DNA from: Rhodospirillales bacterium 69-11
GTDB lineage: Bacteria; Pseudomonadota; Alphaproteobacteria; Acetobacterales; Acetobacteraceae
Direction of reading: 5' to 3'
Assembly (NCBI GenBank): GCA_001898425.1
Contig: MKTV01000006.1
Location: 1,181 to 33,297 of the forward strand
Length of the DNA stretch: 32,117 nt
Below the pieces are notes generated by a model. It saw nothing but the letters and a program-made list of their open reading frames with translations. It had not been told where the DNA came from and ran no database searches. A program made the translations under genes and the position numbers. Positions 15,485 through 23,030 of this stretch are shown here, piece after piece (the stretch's first letter is position 1; every line of letters begins with the position of its first letter).

Positions 15485-16042
15485 TTACGCCATTGTTAGC
15501 AGGTGTTCGCCGGTGATGCGCAGGAAGGCGTCCGCGCGTTTCGGATCGGTCATCACGCGGGAAAGCGTCAGCGCGCCGACCATCGCGCTGACGGCGACGA
15601 TGGCTTTTTCATCGCTTCCCTCGCCGCGGGCGTCCGCGATTTGGGCGACAAACGCCTCGATGTGTTCCGCCATCACGCGGCGCGTCTCCACATCGGCACG
15701 GCCCGCATCGCCGGCCAGTGCCGCGATGGCACAGCCGGTCTTGCGCCCGTCGCGGTGGGCACGGCTCAGATAGCTTTTCACCATCTGTGCGAAGCTGCGC
15801 TTTTTTTCCGGTGCAGCGGCGCGCGCATGGGCTTCGCCCGCCAGCAGGGCGTGTTTCAACGCCGCCACCAGAAAATCGGCGCGTGACGGGAAATGGCCGT
15901 AGAAGCCGCCATGGGTCAGGCGCGCCGCCCCCATTGCCTTGCCGACGCTCAGGGACTGAAGCCCGTGGTCGCGAATCTGCGCCGCCGCCTTGTTGAGGAT
16001 GCGGTCGCGGTTTTTCGCTTTTTCAGCCTGGGAATGGCCCAT
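15485..16042 (-). CDS. TetR/AcrR family transcriptional regulator
   Basis: The product has 185 residues. ATG 16042 follows a near-perfect AAAGGAGG with 6 bases spacing. The N-terminal TetR helix-turn-helix reads RILNKAAAQIRDHGLQSLSVGKAMGAARLTHGGFYGHFPSRADFLVAALKHAL. The C-terminal ligand or dimer domain resembles the TetR_C group with the motif GCAIAALAGDAG. It is divergent from the crotonase gene, with 102 bases between them holding two palindromic sites, so it very probably represses that gene and itself. The ligand is unknown; an acyl-CoA would fit the target. Confidence 0.9.
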   Translation of the reverse strand: MGHSQAEKAKNRDRILNKAAAQIRDHGLQSLSVGKAMGAARLTHGGFYGHFPSRADFLVAALKHALLAGEAHARAAAPEKKRSFAQMVKSYLSRAHRDGRKTGCAIAALAGDAGRADVETRRVMAEHIEAFVAQIADARGEGSDEKAIVAVSAMVGALTLSRVMTDPKRADAFLRITGEHLLTMA

Positions 16043-16087
16043 GCCGTTCCTCCTTTGAATCCGGTTTCCCCGAATCGATGCTTGACG

Positions 16088-16134
16088 TTCTGGATGATAT
16101 TTATCATGCTTCTGGATGATAATCATCATCCAGA
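16088..16134. promoter_or_regulatory. Two operator-like palindromes between tetR and the crotonase gene
   Basis: TCTGGATGAT (16111-16120) and ATCATCCAGA (16125-16134) form a perfect 10-base inverted repeat around AATC. A second, weaker site 22 bases upstream shares TTCTGGATGAT (16088-16098) and ends with ATCAT. The 22-base spacing (two helical turns) and the position between divergent genes fit cooperative TetR-dimer binding. TTGACG at 16083 could be a -35 element for the crotonase gene. Confidence 0.75.
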
Positions 16135-16144
16135 AAGGCTTGCC

Positions 16145-16927
16145 ATGTCCGAAACGGTTCCAGAAGTCCGGCACGAGCGTCATGGCCACACACTGAAGAT
16201 CGTCATCGACAATCCGGCGAAGAAGAACGCCTTCGTGCCGGAGATGATGGCTCAATTGTCGGATGCGCTGACTTTGCTGGATCGTGACGGCGATCTGTGG
16301 ACGGGCGTGCTCTGCGCCGCCGGTGACAATTTCACCGCCGGCCTCGACATGCCGAAATTCTTCGGCCCCGGCGCCACCGTGAAGCCGCGGCCTGAGGGCA
16401 ACATCGATCCATTCGGGCTTGCCAATCGCTGCCGCAAACCCATCGTCACGGCTGTGCAGGGCATTGTCTTCACCGTCGGCATCGAGATTGCGCTGGCCGG
16501 CGATATCGTGATTGCGGCCGGCAACAGCCGCTTCTGCCAGATGGAAGCGCGGCGTGGCATCGCCCCCCTGGGCGGTGCCCATTTCCGCTATGTCACGCGC
16601 GCCGGTTGGGGCAATGCGATGTACCACCTGATGCTGTGCGATGAATTCACCGCGGCGGAGGCTTATCGTATCGGCCTGGTTCAGGAGGTGGTGCCGGCGG
16701 GCCAGCAGACGGACCGCGCAATGGAAATCGCCCGCCTGATCAACGCCAACGCCCCCCTTGGCGTGCAGGTGACGAAGGATGCGGGCCGCAAATTCATTGC
16801 AGCGGGGGAGGAGGCTGCGATTGCCGCTATTCCCGAAATCCACGCCCGCGTGATGAAGACCGAAGATGCGGCGGAGGGTATCCGCTCGTTCATCGAGCGG
16901 CGCGCGGCCGTTTTTCAGGGCCGTTAA
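16145..16927 (+). CDS. Enoyl-CoA hydratase/isomerase family (crotonase) protein
   Basis: The product has 260 residues, standard length. The crotonase oxyanion-hole regions are CAAGDNFTAGLDMPKF (about 57-72) and VQGIVFTVGIEIALAGDIVIAA (about 104-125). The second has Thr-Val-Gly-Ile-Glu where hydratases have a Gly-Gly-Gly-Cys-Glu type motif. ATG 16145 follows AGAAAGG; an upstream ATG lies inside the divergent tetR and is ignored. It acts on a CoA thioester, most likely in fatty-acid or branched acid breakdown, but the exact reaction cannot be fixed. It is controlled by the divergent TetR protein by inference. Confidence 0.9.
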   Translation: MSETVPEVRHERHGHTLKIVIDNPAKKNAFVPEMMAQLSDALTLLDRDGDLWTGVLCAAGDNFTAGLDMPKFFGPGATVKPRPEGNIDPFGLANRCRKPIVTAVQGIVFTVGIEIALAGDIVIAAGNSRFCQMEARRGIAPLGGAHFRYVTRAGWGNAMYHLMLCDEFTAAEAYRIGLVQEVVPAGQQTDRAMEIARLINANAPLGVQVTKDAGRKFIAAGEEAAIAAIPEIHARVMKTEDAAEGIRSFIERRAAVFQGR

Positions 16928-17111
16928 GCAGCGATTTTCCGGTGGCCGGGTTCCGATGGCCTGAGGGCGCGCCGGGCGGTGAAGTGTGCTATAAAGCCCC
17001 GGTTGGCGCTTCCGATGGCGCCGCTTTCCCAATGTGCGGACAATTGGCCGGCCCGGTTTGCCGGTCAGCCGCTGTTTTCATCGGGAATGATGCCCATTCA
17101 AAAGGAGAATC

Positions 17112-17360
17112 ATGGCTACCCCCCCAAATGCGCGCAGCCGCGCCCAGAGCCATTTCAAATCGTCCGAGCAGCGGGAAGGGGCGCTTCGCGCGGAAATGGA
17201 GAAGGAACGCGCCGCGGTTATCGCCAAAACCGCGCGCCTGAAAGCCTTGCGCCTTGCCAAGGAGGCTGAGGACAAGGCCGAGGATGATCGCCTTGCTGCC
17301 GGGAAGGCGGCAAAGAAGGCCGCGACCACGCAGAAGCCCGCAAAGCGGACCCGGAAATAA
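17112..17360 (+). CDS. Small basic helical protein, unknown function
   Basis: The product has 82 residues and is strongly charged, with predicted continuous helix from about 17 to 65 (REGALRAEMEKERAAVIAKTARLKALRLAKEAEDKAEDD) and a Lys/Arg/Thr tail (KPAKRTRK). The helix and basic tail suggest nucleic-acid or ribosome contact, but no family is recognised with confidence. A strong AAAGGAG site stands 5 bases before the ATG, and the coding bias matches the neighbours, so the gene is likely real. A GACCG/CGGTC hairpin (17382-17396) follows, without a T-run. Confidence 0.7.
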   Translation: MATPPNARSRAQSHFKSSEQREGALRAEMEKERAAVIAKTARLKALRLAKEAEDKAEDDRLAAGKAAKKAATTQKPAKRTRK

Positions 17361-17594
17361 TTGGACCTCCGGAGATACCCCGACCGCTGTCCGGTCATTG
17401 TGTTTGCGCCCGATATCGGTTAGCGTGGTCTCACGCGACGGTGATCCGTCTGATGAGCGCGTCTTTGTTTTGAATCCCTGCTCGCCTAACCTGCGCGCCT
17501 GGACGAGACAGTCGGAATTCTCCAGATAAATCAGCGTAAGGCGTTCGCGTGGGCATGTTGCCCATGGGAAACCCGATGTTGCAAGGATACGCAA
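17361..17594. promoter_or_regulatory. Long leader region before the cold-shock gene
   Basis: These 234 bases have no gene. They hold a GACCG/CGGTC hairpin at 17382-17396 and, just before the ATG, AAGGA with 8 bases spacing. Long 5' leaders of cspA-type genes can act as temperature-responsive RNA switches. I see no confident promoter, so the transcript start is unknown. Confidence 0.35.
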
Positions 17595-17798
17595 ATGACC
17601 ATCGGAACAGTAAAGTTCTTCAACACCACCAAAGGCTTTGGCTTCATCGCGCCGGATGGCGGCGGCAAGGACGTTTTCGTCCACGCCACGGCCGTCGAAG
17701 CGGCGGGCCTGCGCAGCCTCAATGAAGGCCAGCGCGTCGAGTTCGACATCCAGCCGGATGCGCGCGGCTCGAAGGCGGCGAACCTCAAGGCTGTCTGA
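17595..17798 (+). CDS. Cold-shock protein, CspA family
   Basis: The product has 67 residues, a single cold-shock (OB-fold) domain. RNP1 is KGFGFIAP at about 13-20 and RNP2 is DVFVHATAV at about 27-35. The opening TIGTVKFFNTTKGFGFI is the classic family start. It binds single-stranded RNA or DNA and acts as an RNA chaperone. AAGGA precedes the ATG, and a clear terminator follows. Alphaproteobacteria carry several paralogues, so a specific gene symbol is not assigned. Confidence 0.96.
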   Translation: MTIGTVKFFNTTKGFGFIAPDGGGKDVFVHATAVEAAGLRSLNEGQRVEFDIQPDARGSKAANLKAV

Positions 17799-17819
17799 AG
17801 CATCGCTTCTGACTTGAGA

Positions 17820-17853
17820 GGGCGGCGGAGCTTGCTTCGCCGCCCTTTTGTTT
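17820..17853 (+). terminator. Rho-independent terminator after the cold-shock gene
   Basis: GGGCGGCG (17820-17827) pairs with CGCCGCCC (17838-17845). An inner AGC/GCT adds three pairs, and TTTTGTTT follows. It lies 22 bases after the stop codon. Confidence 0.9.
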
Positions 17854-18073
17854 GCGCAATTAATTTTGGACTTCAAAGCGTATTGGCCTGCCGCGGCAGG
17901 GCCTCGCCAACTGGTTAAATGTGGTTAATGGTGCGGCCTCGCCTTCAGGGTTGCGTCTGGCGGCAATGCCGTCCCCTTCTGGACTGCCGCAAATCCCCCG
18001 GAACTTATTGCGGCCATCATCGTTTTTGACGGGATGCGCCTTACATTTCGGCTTCGGGCGCGCTGGCTTTGGG

Positions 18074-18089
18074 GGGAGATCATTCTCCC
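18074..18089 (+). promoter_or_regulatory. Hairpin covering the kinase ribosome-binding site
   Basis: GGGAGA (18074-18079) pairs with TCTCCC (18084-18089) around a 4-base loop. The left arm is part of the purine-rich stretch that would act as ribosome site for ATG 18091. If that start is used, the hairpin could limit translation. Confidence 0.4.
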
Positions 18090-18090
18090 G

Positions 18091-19761
18091 ATGGATTTGA
18101 AAACCGGTCAAGGGCAGGGGGCTGGTGCCGCCGCTCTGGTTGGGGCCGGCCGCAGCATGCTGCGGCTGCTTGGGCCCGCGCGCGGGCGCAATGCCATCTA
18201 TGCCTTTGCGCTGTTCGCCGCAGCGGTGCTGGCGCTGTGGCGCGGGATCGCGCTTCACGGCGAGCGTGTCGATCTGATCGACGATGCGCAAAGCACCACC
18301 GCCGTCGTGACCCGCAATGCGGTCGATGGTATCGACCGCGCGCTGGATGTGGCCGAGCTGCAATTGCGTGAGGTGCAGGGTTTCATTGCGCGGGAAGGCG
18401 GGCTTGACCGGCTTGCCCCTGCGCGGCTGCAGCAGTTTCTAGCGAAGCGCGCCGGTGTCACCGCGTTCGACGAGAATATTCTGGTGGCCAATGCCGCGGG
18501 CGATGTTATTGCGATGTCGAACAAGGGACCTTCGGCGCCCACCAATGTGGCGGACCGGGGCTGGTTCCGCGCTCATGGTGCGGTCGGGTCCCCAGCCATG
18601 GTCAGCGCGGTCCGGCGCGATCCCGCCACGAAGCGGATCGCCTATCGTTACACGCAAGCGATTCCCGCGCCCGATGGCAGCTTTGCCGGACTGGTTGCGG
18701 TGGCATTGCCGGCCAGCTTTATCGCACCCCCCGCCCAGCGCGCGCTGGCGCAGCCGCTGGTCAGCCTGTGGCTGAACGGCAGCCATTTCCTGTTCAGCAA
18801 TTTCATGACCTTCGATGCCCATGGCGATCCCATCCCGCCGGTCACGCCCTATCGGGTGATGCCGAAGGCGCAATCCGGCTTTCTGGATGGCAATCCGGGC
18901 GCGATCACTGCGTTTTCCAAGGGCGCACCAGGGCGGCATTTGTTCGCCACCGCCACGGTTCAACGGGCCGAGGTGCTGCAACGCTGGCACAACGAAGTGG
19001 CGACCAGCCTGATCCTTTTTCTTGTGGTGGTCACGGTCGGCGGCATTCTGGCACGGACCGCCGCAAGCCTTGCCGAGGCTGACCGCCGCGCGCGCGCCGC
19101 GCTTGAAGAATCGACCCGCGCGCTGACGGCCGCGCTTGGCGAACGCGATATCCTGCTCAAGGAAATCCATCACCGGGTGAAGAACAATCTGCAATTGACG
19201 AGCAGCCTGATGCAGATTCAGGCGCAGGCCTTCGACAATCGCCATGTGCGCGATGCGTTCAAGGAAACCCAGCAACGGCTTTATGCCATCGGCATCATTC
19301 ACGACGTGCTTTATTTCGGGGCGGCACAACCGGCCGTCGATATGAATCGCTACCTCGCGCGCCTGTCGGCGGAGATCGCCCGCGATCACGATGCGGCGGG
19401 CCGTGGCATTGCGCTTCGCCTCGACATCGCGCCGGTGGAACTGGTGGCGGAGGAGGCGACGGTGATCGGCCTTCTGACCAGCGAGATCCTGCTCAGCGCC
19501 TACAAGCATGCCTTTCCGGACGAAGGCGGGCAGATTGCGCTCGACCTGTCGGAAAAGGACGGGCTGGTCGCCCTACAGATCGCCGCCACGGGGCACGGTT
19601 TCAGCGATGGCGTGGCCTTTGAGGGGTCACTGGGCGGGCGGCTGGTGCGCGCGCTGAGCGGGCGGCTCCACGGTCAATATTCCTTCGACGGCAGCGAAAG
19701 ACAGAATTTTCATCTGACGTTCCGCAAATTCGCCGGGAAGGGCAGCGCCGCCCCGGCCTAA
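18091..19761 (+). CDS. Membrane-bound HWE/HisKA_2-type sensor kinase with degenerate ATPase domain
   Basis: The product has 556 residues from ATG 18091 (575 from ATG 18034). The first membrane segment is AIYAFALFAAAVLALW at about 35-50. A periplasmic Cache-like sensor follows (ILVANAAGDVIAMS, DRGWFRAH), then a second membrane segment LILFLVVVTVGGILA and a coiled linker. The HisKA_2 motif is DILLKEIHHRVKNNLQL, with the likely phosphoacceptor His361. The ATP-binding domain is odd: the N-box reads EILLSAYKHAF with Ser469 in place of the conserved Asn, and the G1 box reads AATGHGF with Ala499 in place of Asp. It may be a weak kinase, a pseudokinase or a phosphatase. No response regulator gene is adjacent. 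Confidence 0.88.
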   Translation: MDLKTGQGQGAGAAALVGAGRSMLRLLGPARGRNAIYAFALFAAAVLALWRGIALHGERVDLIDDAQSTTAVVTRNAVDGIDRALDVAELQLREVQGFIAREGGLDRLAPARLQQFLAKRAGVTAFDENILVANAAGDVIAMSNKGPSAPTNVADRGWFRAHGAVGSPAMVSAVRRDPATKRIAYRYTQAIPAPDGSFAGLVAVALPASFIAPPAQRALAQPLVSLWLNGSHFLFSNFMTFDAHGDPIPPVTPYRVMPKAQSGFLDGNPGAITAFSKGAPGRHLFATATVQRAEVLQRWHNEVATSLILFLVVVTVGGILARTAASLAEADRRARAALEESTRALTAALGERDILLKEIHHRVKNNLQLTSSLMQIQAQAFDNRHVRDAFKETQQRLYAIGIIHDVLYFGAAQPAVDMNRYLARLSAEIARDHDAAGRGIALRLDIAPVELVAEEATVIGLLTSEILLSAYKHAFPDEGGQIALDLSEKDGLVALQIAATGHGFSDGVAFEGSLGGRLVRALSGRLHGQYSFDGSERQNFHLTFRKFAGKGSAAPA

Positions 19762-19923
19762 TGTTGACACAGGACTCGCGGCGCGCGAATTCTGTATAAT
19801 CGGCGTGTCCGGTTCGGCCCTGGCGGCCGGGATCGTGGGCGGGCAAACCGGTGGAGTTGATACTGCGTAGCTGTTTTCAGCCTTGATGTATTGCTGCCCA
19901 ACCTCACTTGAGGACGGAAATCG
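19762..19923 (+). promoter_or_regulatory. Promoter-like region before the second tetR gene
   Basis: A perfect TATAAT at 19795-19800 lies 124 bases before the next ATG. A TTGACA at 19764-19769 is 25 bases away from it, too far for one sigma-70 promoter. The 17-base position holds the weak GGACTC. The -10 element may be used with an activator, or the match may be chance. Confidence 0.4.
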
Positions 19924-20541
19924 ATGTCCACGCACCGCAAGCGGCCGCCCACGGCGGATCATCCCGTTCGCCGACGCCGTTCCGCGCAGGAGGCAAAGGC
20001 CGAAACCTTGCGTGTCGCGCGGCGCATTCTGCTGGAACGCGGACCCGATGCGGTCACCCTGAAGAACATCGCGGCCGAGATCGGCACCACGCACACCAAT
20101 CTGCTGCACCATTTCGGCACCGCGGGCGAATTGCAATCGGCGCTGATGCTGGCGATGGTGAACGATCTCTCCGCCGCATTGGGCAGCACCATCGCCCGCC
20201 TCGACCGGCGCGAGGATGTTCCCCGCGCGCTGGTCGATACCATGTTCGATGCTTTCGATCAGGGCGGGGCGGGGCGGCTTGCGGCGTGGATCGCACTCTC
20301 CAACCGGCTGGCCCATTTCGATGACGTCAAAAGCGCGGTCCAGAATCTGGTCGGCGCGATCGAAGAAAAATTCGCCAATGGTGATGGCGAGGCGCGGGAT
20401 AAAATCGCGGCGGCGGTGCTGTTCGTCGCCCTGCTCGCATTCGGCAATGCGGTCATCGGCCAGCCGCTGGCCGCCATGCTGGCACGCGAACCGGATGCGG
20501 TGCGCGGCCTTGCCGAACGCCTGCTGCCGCAATTCCTTTGA
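19924..20541 (+). CDS. TetR family transcriptional regulator
   Basis: The product has 205 residues. A strongly basic N-terminal tail (HRKRPP, RRRRSAQEAKAE) precedes the TetR helix-turn-helix, LRVARRILLERGPDAVTLKNIAAEIGTTHTNLLHHFGTAGEL (about 29-70). The C-terminal domain has AWIALSNRL and helices typical of ligand-binding TetR proteins. GAGGACGG lies 7 bases before the ATG. Neither neighbour is divergent, so its target is not obvious; it follows the sensor kinase on the same strand with 162 bases between them. Confidence 0.88.
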   Translation: MSTHRKRPPTADHPVRRRRSAQEAKAETLRVARRILLERGPDAVTLKNIAAEIGTTHTNLLHHFGTAGELQSALMLAMVNDLSAALGSTIARLDRREDVPRALVDTMFDAFDQGGAGRLAAWIALSNRLAHFDDVKSAVQNLVGAIEEKFANGDGEARDKIAAAVLFVALLAFGNAVIGQPLAAMLAREPDAVRGLAERLLPQFL

Positions 20542-20572
20542 TTACGGGATAAGCGGGTGATCACGGGATAAG

Positions 20573-20593
20573 CCGGAACCTTTCCGGTTCCGG
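20573..20593. terminator. Hairpin between convergent tetR and csbD
   Basis: CCGGAACC (20573-20580) pairs with GGTTCCGG (20586-20593) around a 5-base loop. It sits between convergent genes, but neither strand has a clear T-run, so it is only a possible bidirectional terminator. Confidence 0.4.
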
Positions 20594-20620
20594 TGCGCGT
20601 TTCCGGGCTTTCGCAGGCTC

Positions 20621-20833
20621 TTATCTGCCGATCTTTTTTGCGGCATCGCGGGCCTTGTCGGCGGCATTGCGCGCCTTGTCGGCGATTTCGCCGGCCTTCT
20701 GTTTCACTTCGCCCTTGGCCTTGTCGGCCATGCCCTCGGCGCGCAGCCGGTCATTGCCGAGCACTTTTCCGGCGGTTTCCTTGATCGTGCCCTTCGCCTT
20801 GTCGGCTGCGCCGCTGATACGGTTCTTGTCCAT
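20621..20833 (-). CDS. CsbD family stress protein
   Basis: The product has 70 residues. The opening MDKNRISGAADKAKGTIKE and the repeated ADKAKG/ADKARN units are the CsbD signature. It is a small, very charged helical protein. CsbD genes are general-stress (sigma-B or EcfG) regulon members in many bacteria; the molecular role is unknown. GGAAAGGA lies upstream of the ATG. A GAAAC-N17-CGTT element in the right place supports EcfG-type control. Confidence 0.93.
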   Translation of the reverse strand: MDKNRISGAADKAKGTIKETAGKVLGNDRLRAEGMADKAKGEVKQKAGEIADKARNAADKARDAAKKIGR

Positions 20834-20868
20834 GTGCTGAACATCCTTTCCACATTCTCACTTGCGAA

Positions 20869-20894
20869 AACGTGGAGCACGGGAAGCCGGTTTC
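20869..20894 (-). promoter_or_regulatory. EcfG-type general-stress promoter candidate for csbD
   Basis: On the minus strand, GAAAC (20890-20894) and CGTT (20869-20872) are separated by 17 bases, one mismatch from the alphaproteobacterial GGAAC-N16/17-CGTT consensus. The implied start is about 30 bases before the csbD ATG. It overlaps the last codon of the upstream permease gene. Confidence 0.5.
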
Positions 20895-22821
20895 ACGCCG
20901 CAACGAAATCGGCGTCATCTTTTTTTTCTTGCGGATTTGCGGCACTTCGCGCCAGTGACAGCACGCATTCCAGCGCCTCGCGCAAACTTGTGACCACCAG
21001 ATCGCAACCACTGGCCTCAACGGAATCGAGATAATGGCTGTCGCTTTCAAAGGCGGCCCAGAAACCGGCAATGGCCGTTGCATTGGGAATCTGGCGGTTC
21101 ATCCGGCGCACCAGATAGCGCGCGTTCTTGTAATTGCCGGGATCGAGATAGGACAAGCAGATCACCTGCACGCCGTCGGCGGCGATATTCTGCACCGTGC
21201 TGGGAAGCGCATCGCCCGATGCCACCACGCGCGCTTTCAATCCCCGCCGTTCCAACAGATGCACCAAAAGCGCGGCGGCGGCTTCGTCCAGCGGCCCGCG
21301 GCCCGCCACGCACAAAACCGGTGTGCCGCGCCAGCCGGGCGCCAGATCGGCTTCCTGAAACACCACGCGGCCCGACGGTGGTTCTTCTTCAATACTGGCG
21401 GCGTTGTTCTCTTCCCGGTCCGACAGGTTTTCGATCAGGTCGCGAATGGTTTCCAGAATCTGGTTCGCGCGTTCCTCGCTCAGCGCGCCGCGATCCATAT
21501 CCTTTTGCGCCAGCGCCAGCGCGCGCATCGCCACCTCGTCGTAATAAACCGAAAGCGGCTGCTCACGCAGGAACAGTTCGGCCTGATGGGCGGTCTCGTC
21601 CGGGTCGGCAGCCAGAAGGCGCAGATAGAATGTCTCCTCCGCCGCAAGGGGCGGGCGGTCGCCCAGAAGCGTGTCGAGGAATTTCAGTTGCGGCACATGG
21701 CGGCCCATCACCACCAGACACATGGTGAGCGGGGTGGACAGCAGAAGGCCCACCGGCCCCCACAGCAGCGTCCAGAACGCGGCGGCCACCACCACCGCAA
21801 CGGCGGAAAGCCCGACATTGCGGCCGTAGAGATAGGGCTCCACCACCTGGCCGACCACGGCTTCGAGGCCGAAGAACGCGATCAGCGTCCACACCACCAT
21901 CGACCAGCCGGGATCGACCGCAATCGCAAGCGCGGCCGGAAGGGCCGCGGCAATCGGAATGCCGATATAGGGCACGAAGCGCAGGATGGCCGCCATCAGG
22001 CCCCACAGGCCGGGAAGCGGTACCCCGATCAGCCACAGAAGGCCGCTGATCAGCATGCCGAAGGTGGCGTTCAGCGTGGTCTGCAGCAGCAGGTAGCGCG
22101 ACAGCCGCGCGCCCGCATCGTCCAGCGCCGCCGTCGCCCGCTGCAGATCGCGCGAACCGGCAAGGCTGATCACGCGGTCGCGCAAATCCTCCTTCTGCAG
22201 CAGGATGAAAACCACGAACACGATCACGATCGCGATGGTCGCAAGCGGTTCGAGCAGCGGCCCGACGATATTCTCCAGAACGTCGATCGGGGTGACTTCC
22301 GGCTGGGTGATCTGAACCGGAACGGGTTTGACCGCCTGTTCATTGCCGCTGGGCAATTGCAGTTTCGGCGTGGACTGGGCGCCGCGGCCCAGAATTTCGT
22401 TGTTGAAGGTTTTCAGCAGCGAGGCGGCGCGCTGCATCAGCCCGCTATGCGAAGCGGTGCCGCGGATCGAATCCAGCTTCTGGGACAGATTGGCCTGATA
22501 ATGCGGCATCTGCAGTGCAAGCGTCGCCACCCGCCCGCCGATGAAGGTGCCCAGGACCACGATCACCACCATCGCGCCCAGAACCGCCAGGATGACCGAT
22601 GGCACCCGGCCAAGCCGGATACGCCGCAACAACTCGACCAGCGGGGAAAGCGCGAAGGCGAGAAGCACGGCCACGGCCACCGGTACCAGCACGGTGCGGC
22701 CGAAATGCAGCCCGGCCACCGAAATGGCGGCGATCACCGAAACCATGAACACGCGCTGCAGCCCATGCTGCGGGTGGGGCTGCAGGTCCGGCTGCGGCGG
22801 CAGGATGGGCAGCGATGGCAT
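20893..22821 (-). CDS. AI-2E family (PerM-like) permease with long cytoplasmic C-terminal extension
   Basis: The product has 642 residues from ATG 22821 (GGAG 12 bases upstream); a longer frame extends upstream but codes a non-family leader. Residues about 20-375 form the AI-2E transporter domain: an early pair of membrane segments, a cytoplasmic or periplasmic stretch with LQMPHYQANLSQKLD, and then several segments including AAILRFVPYIGIPIAAALPA and the Gly-rich MCLVVMGRHVP. The remaining 260 residues include a helical region and an alpha/beta unit (PVLCVAGRGPLDEAAAALL, GVQVICLSYLD, ATAIAGFW). The transported substrate is unknown; despite the name, many members do not carry AI-2. Confidence 0.88.
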   Translation of the reverse strand: MPSLPILPPQPDLQPHPQHGLQRVFMVSVIAAISVAGLHFGRTVLVPVAVAVLLAFALSPLVELLRRIRLGRVPSVILAVLGAMVVIVVLGTFIGGRVATLALQMPHYQANLSQKLDSIRGTASHSGLMQRAASLLKTFNNEILGRGAQSTPKLQLPSGNEQAVKPVPVQITQPEVTPIDVLENIVGPLLEPLATIAIVIVFVVFILLQKEDLRDRVISLAGSRDLQRATAALDDAGARLSRYLLLQTTLNATFGMLISGLLWLIGVPLPGLWGLMAAILRFVPYIGIPIAAALPAALAIAVDPGWSMVVWTLIAFFGLEAVVGQVVEPYLYGRNVGLSAVAVVVAAAFWTLLWGPVGLLLSTPLTMCLVVMGRHVPQLKFLDTLLGDRPPLAAEETFYLRLLAADPDETAHQAELFLREQPLSVYYDEVAMRALALAQKDMDRGALSEERANQILETIRDLIENLSDREENNAASIEEEPPSGRVVFQEADLAPGWRGTPVLCVAGRGPLDEAAAALLVHLLERRGLKARVVASGDALPSTVQNIAADGVQVICLSYLDPGNYKNARYLVRRMNRQIPNATAIAGFWAAFESDSHYLDSVEASGCDLVVTSLREALECVLSLARSAANPQEKKDDADFVAA

Positions 22822-23030
22822 GGTGGTCTCGTCTCCGGCGCGGGCGGCGGGCCTCGCCCAATCATTACCACAGGCACGCGGTGCGGACGTACCCCGTTGT
22901 CCCTGCCCCATTATCCCCGGCTGTCCCGCCAACCGCGCGGGTTCAGAAACGTTCCGGCCCGGCGCTTGTTCCCACCCGGCGTAGCGGTTATGTGTGACAC
23001 CCGCCGCCCTGGTCTTTTGCCCGGACATCC

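Noticed and set aside
16043-17032. Extended N-terminus for the TetR regulator at 15485
   Set aside because: The extra 330 codons are antisense to the crotonase gene. ATG 16042 has a near-perfect ribosome site and starts exactly where TetR homologues do.
20575-20601. GGAAC-N18-CGTT, an EcfG-like promoter on the plus strand
   Set aside because: It would read into the 3' end of the opposite-strand csbD gene, the spacing is one base long, and GGAAC is part of a hairpin between convergent genes.
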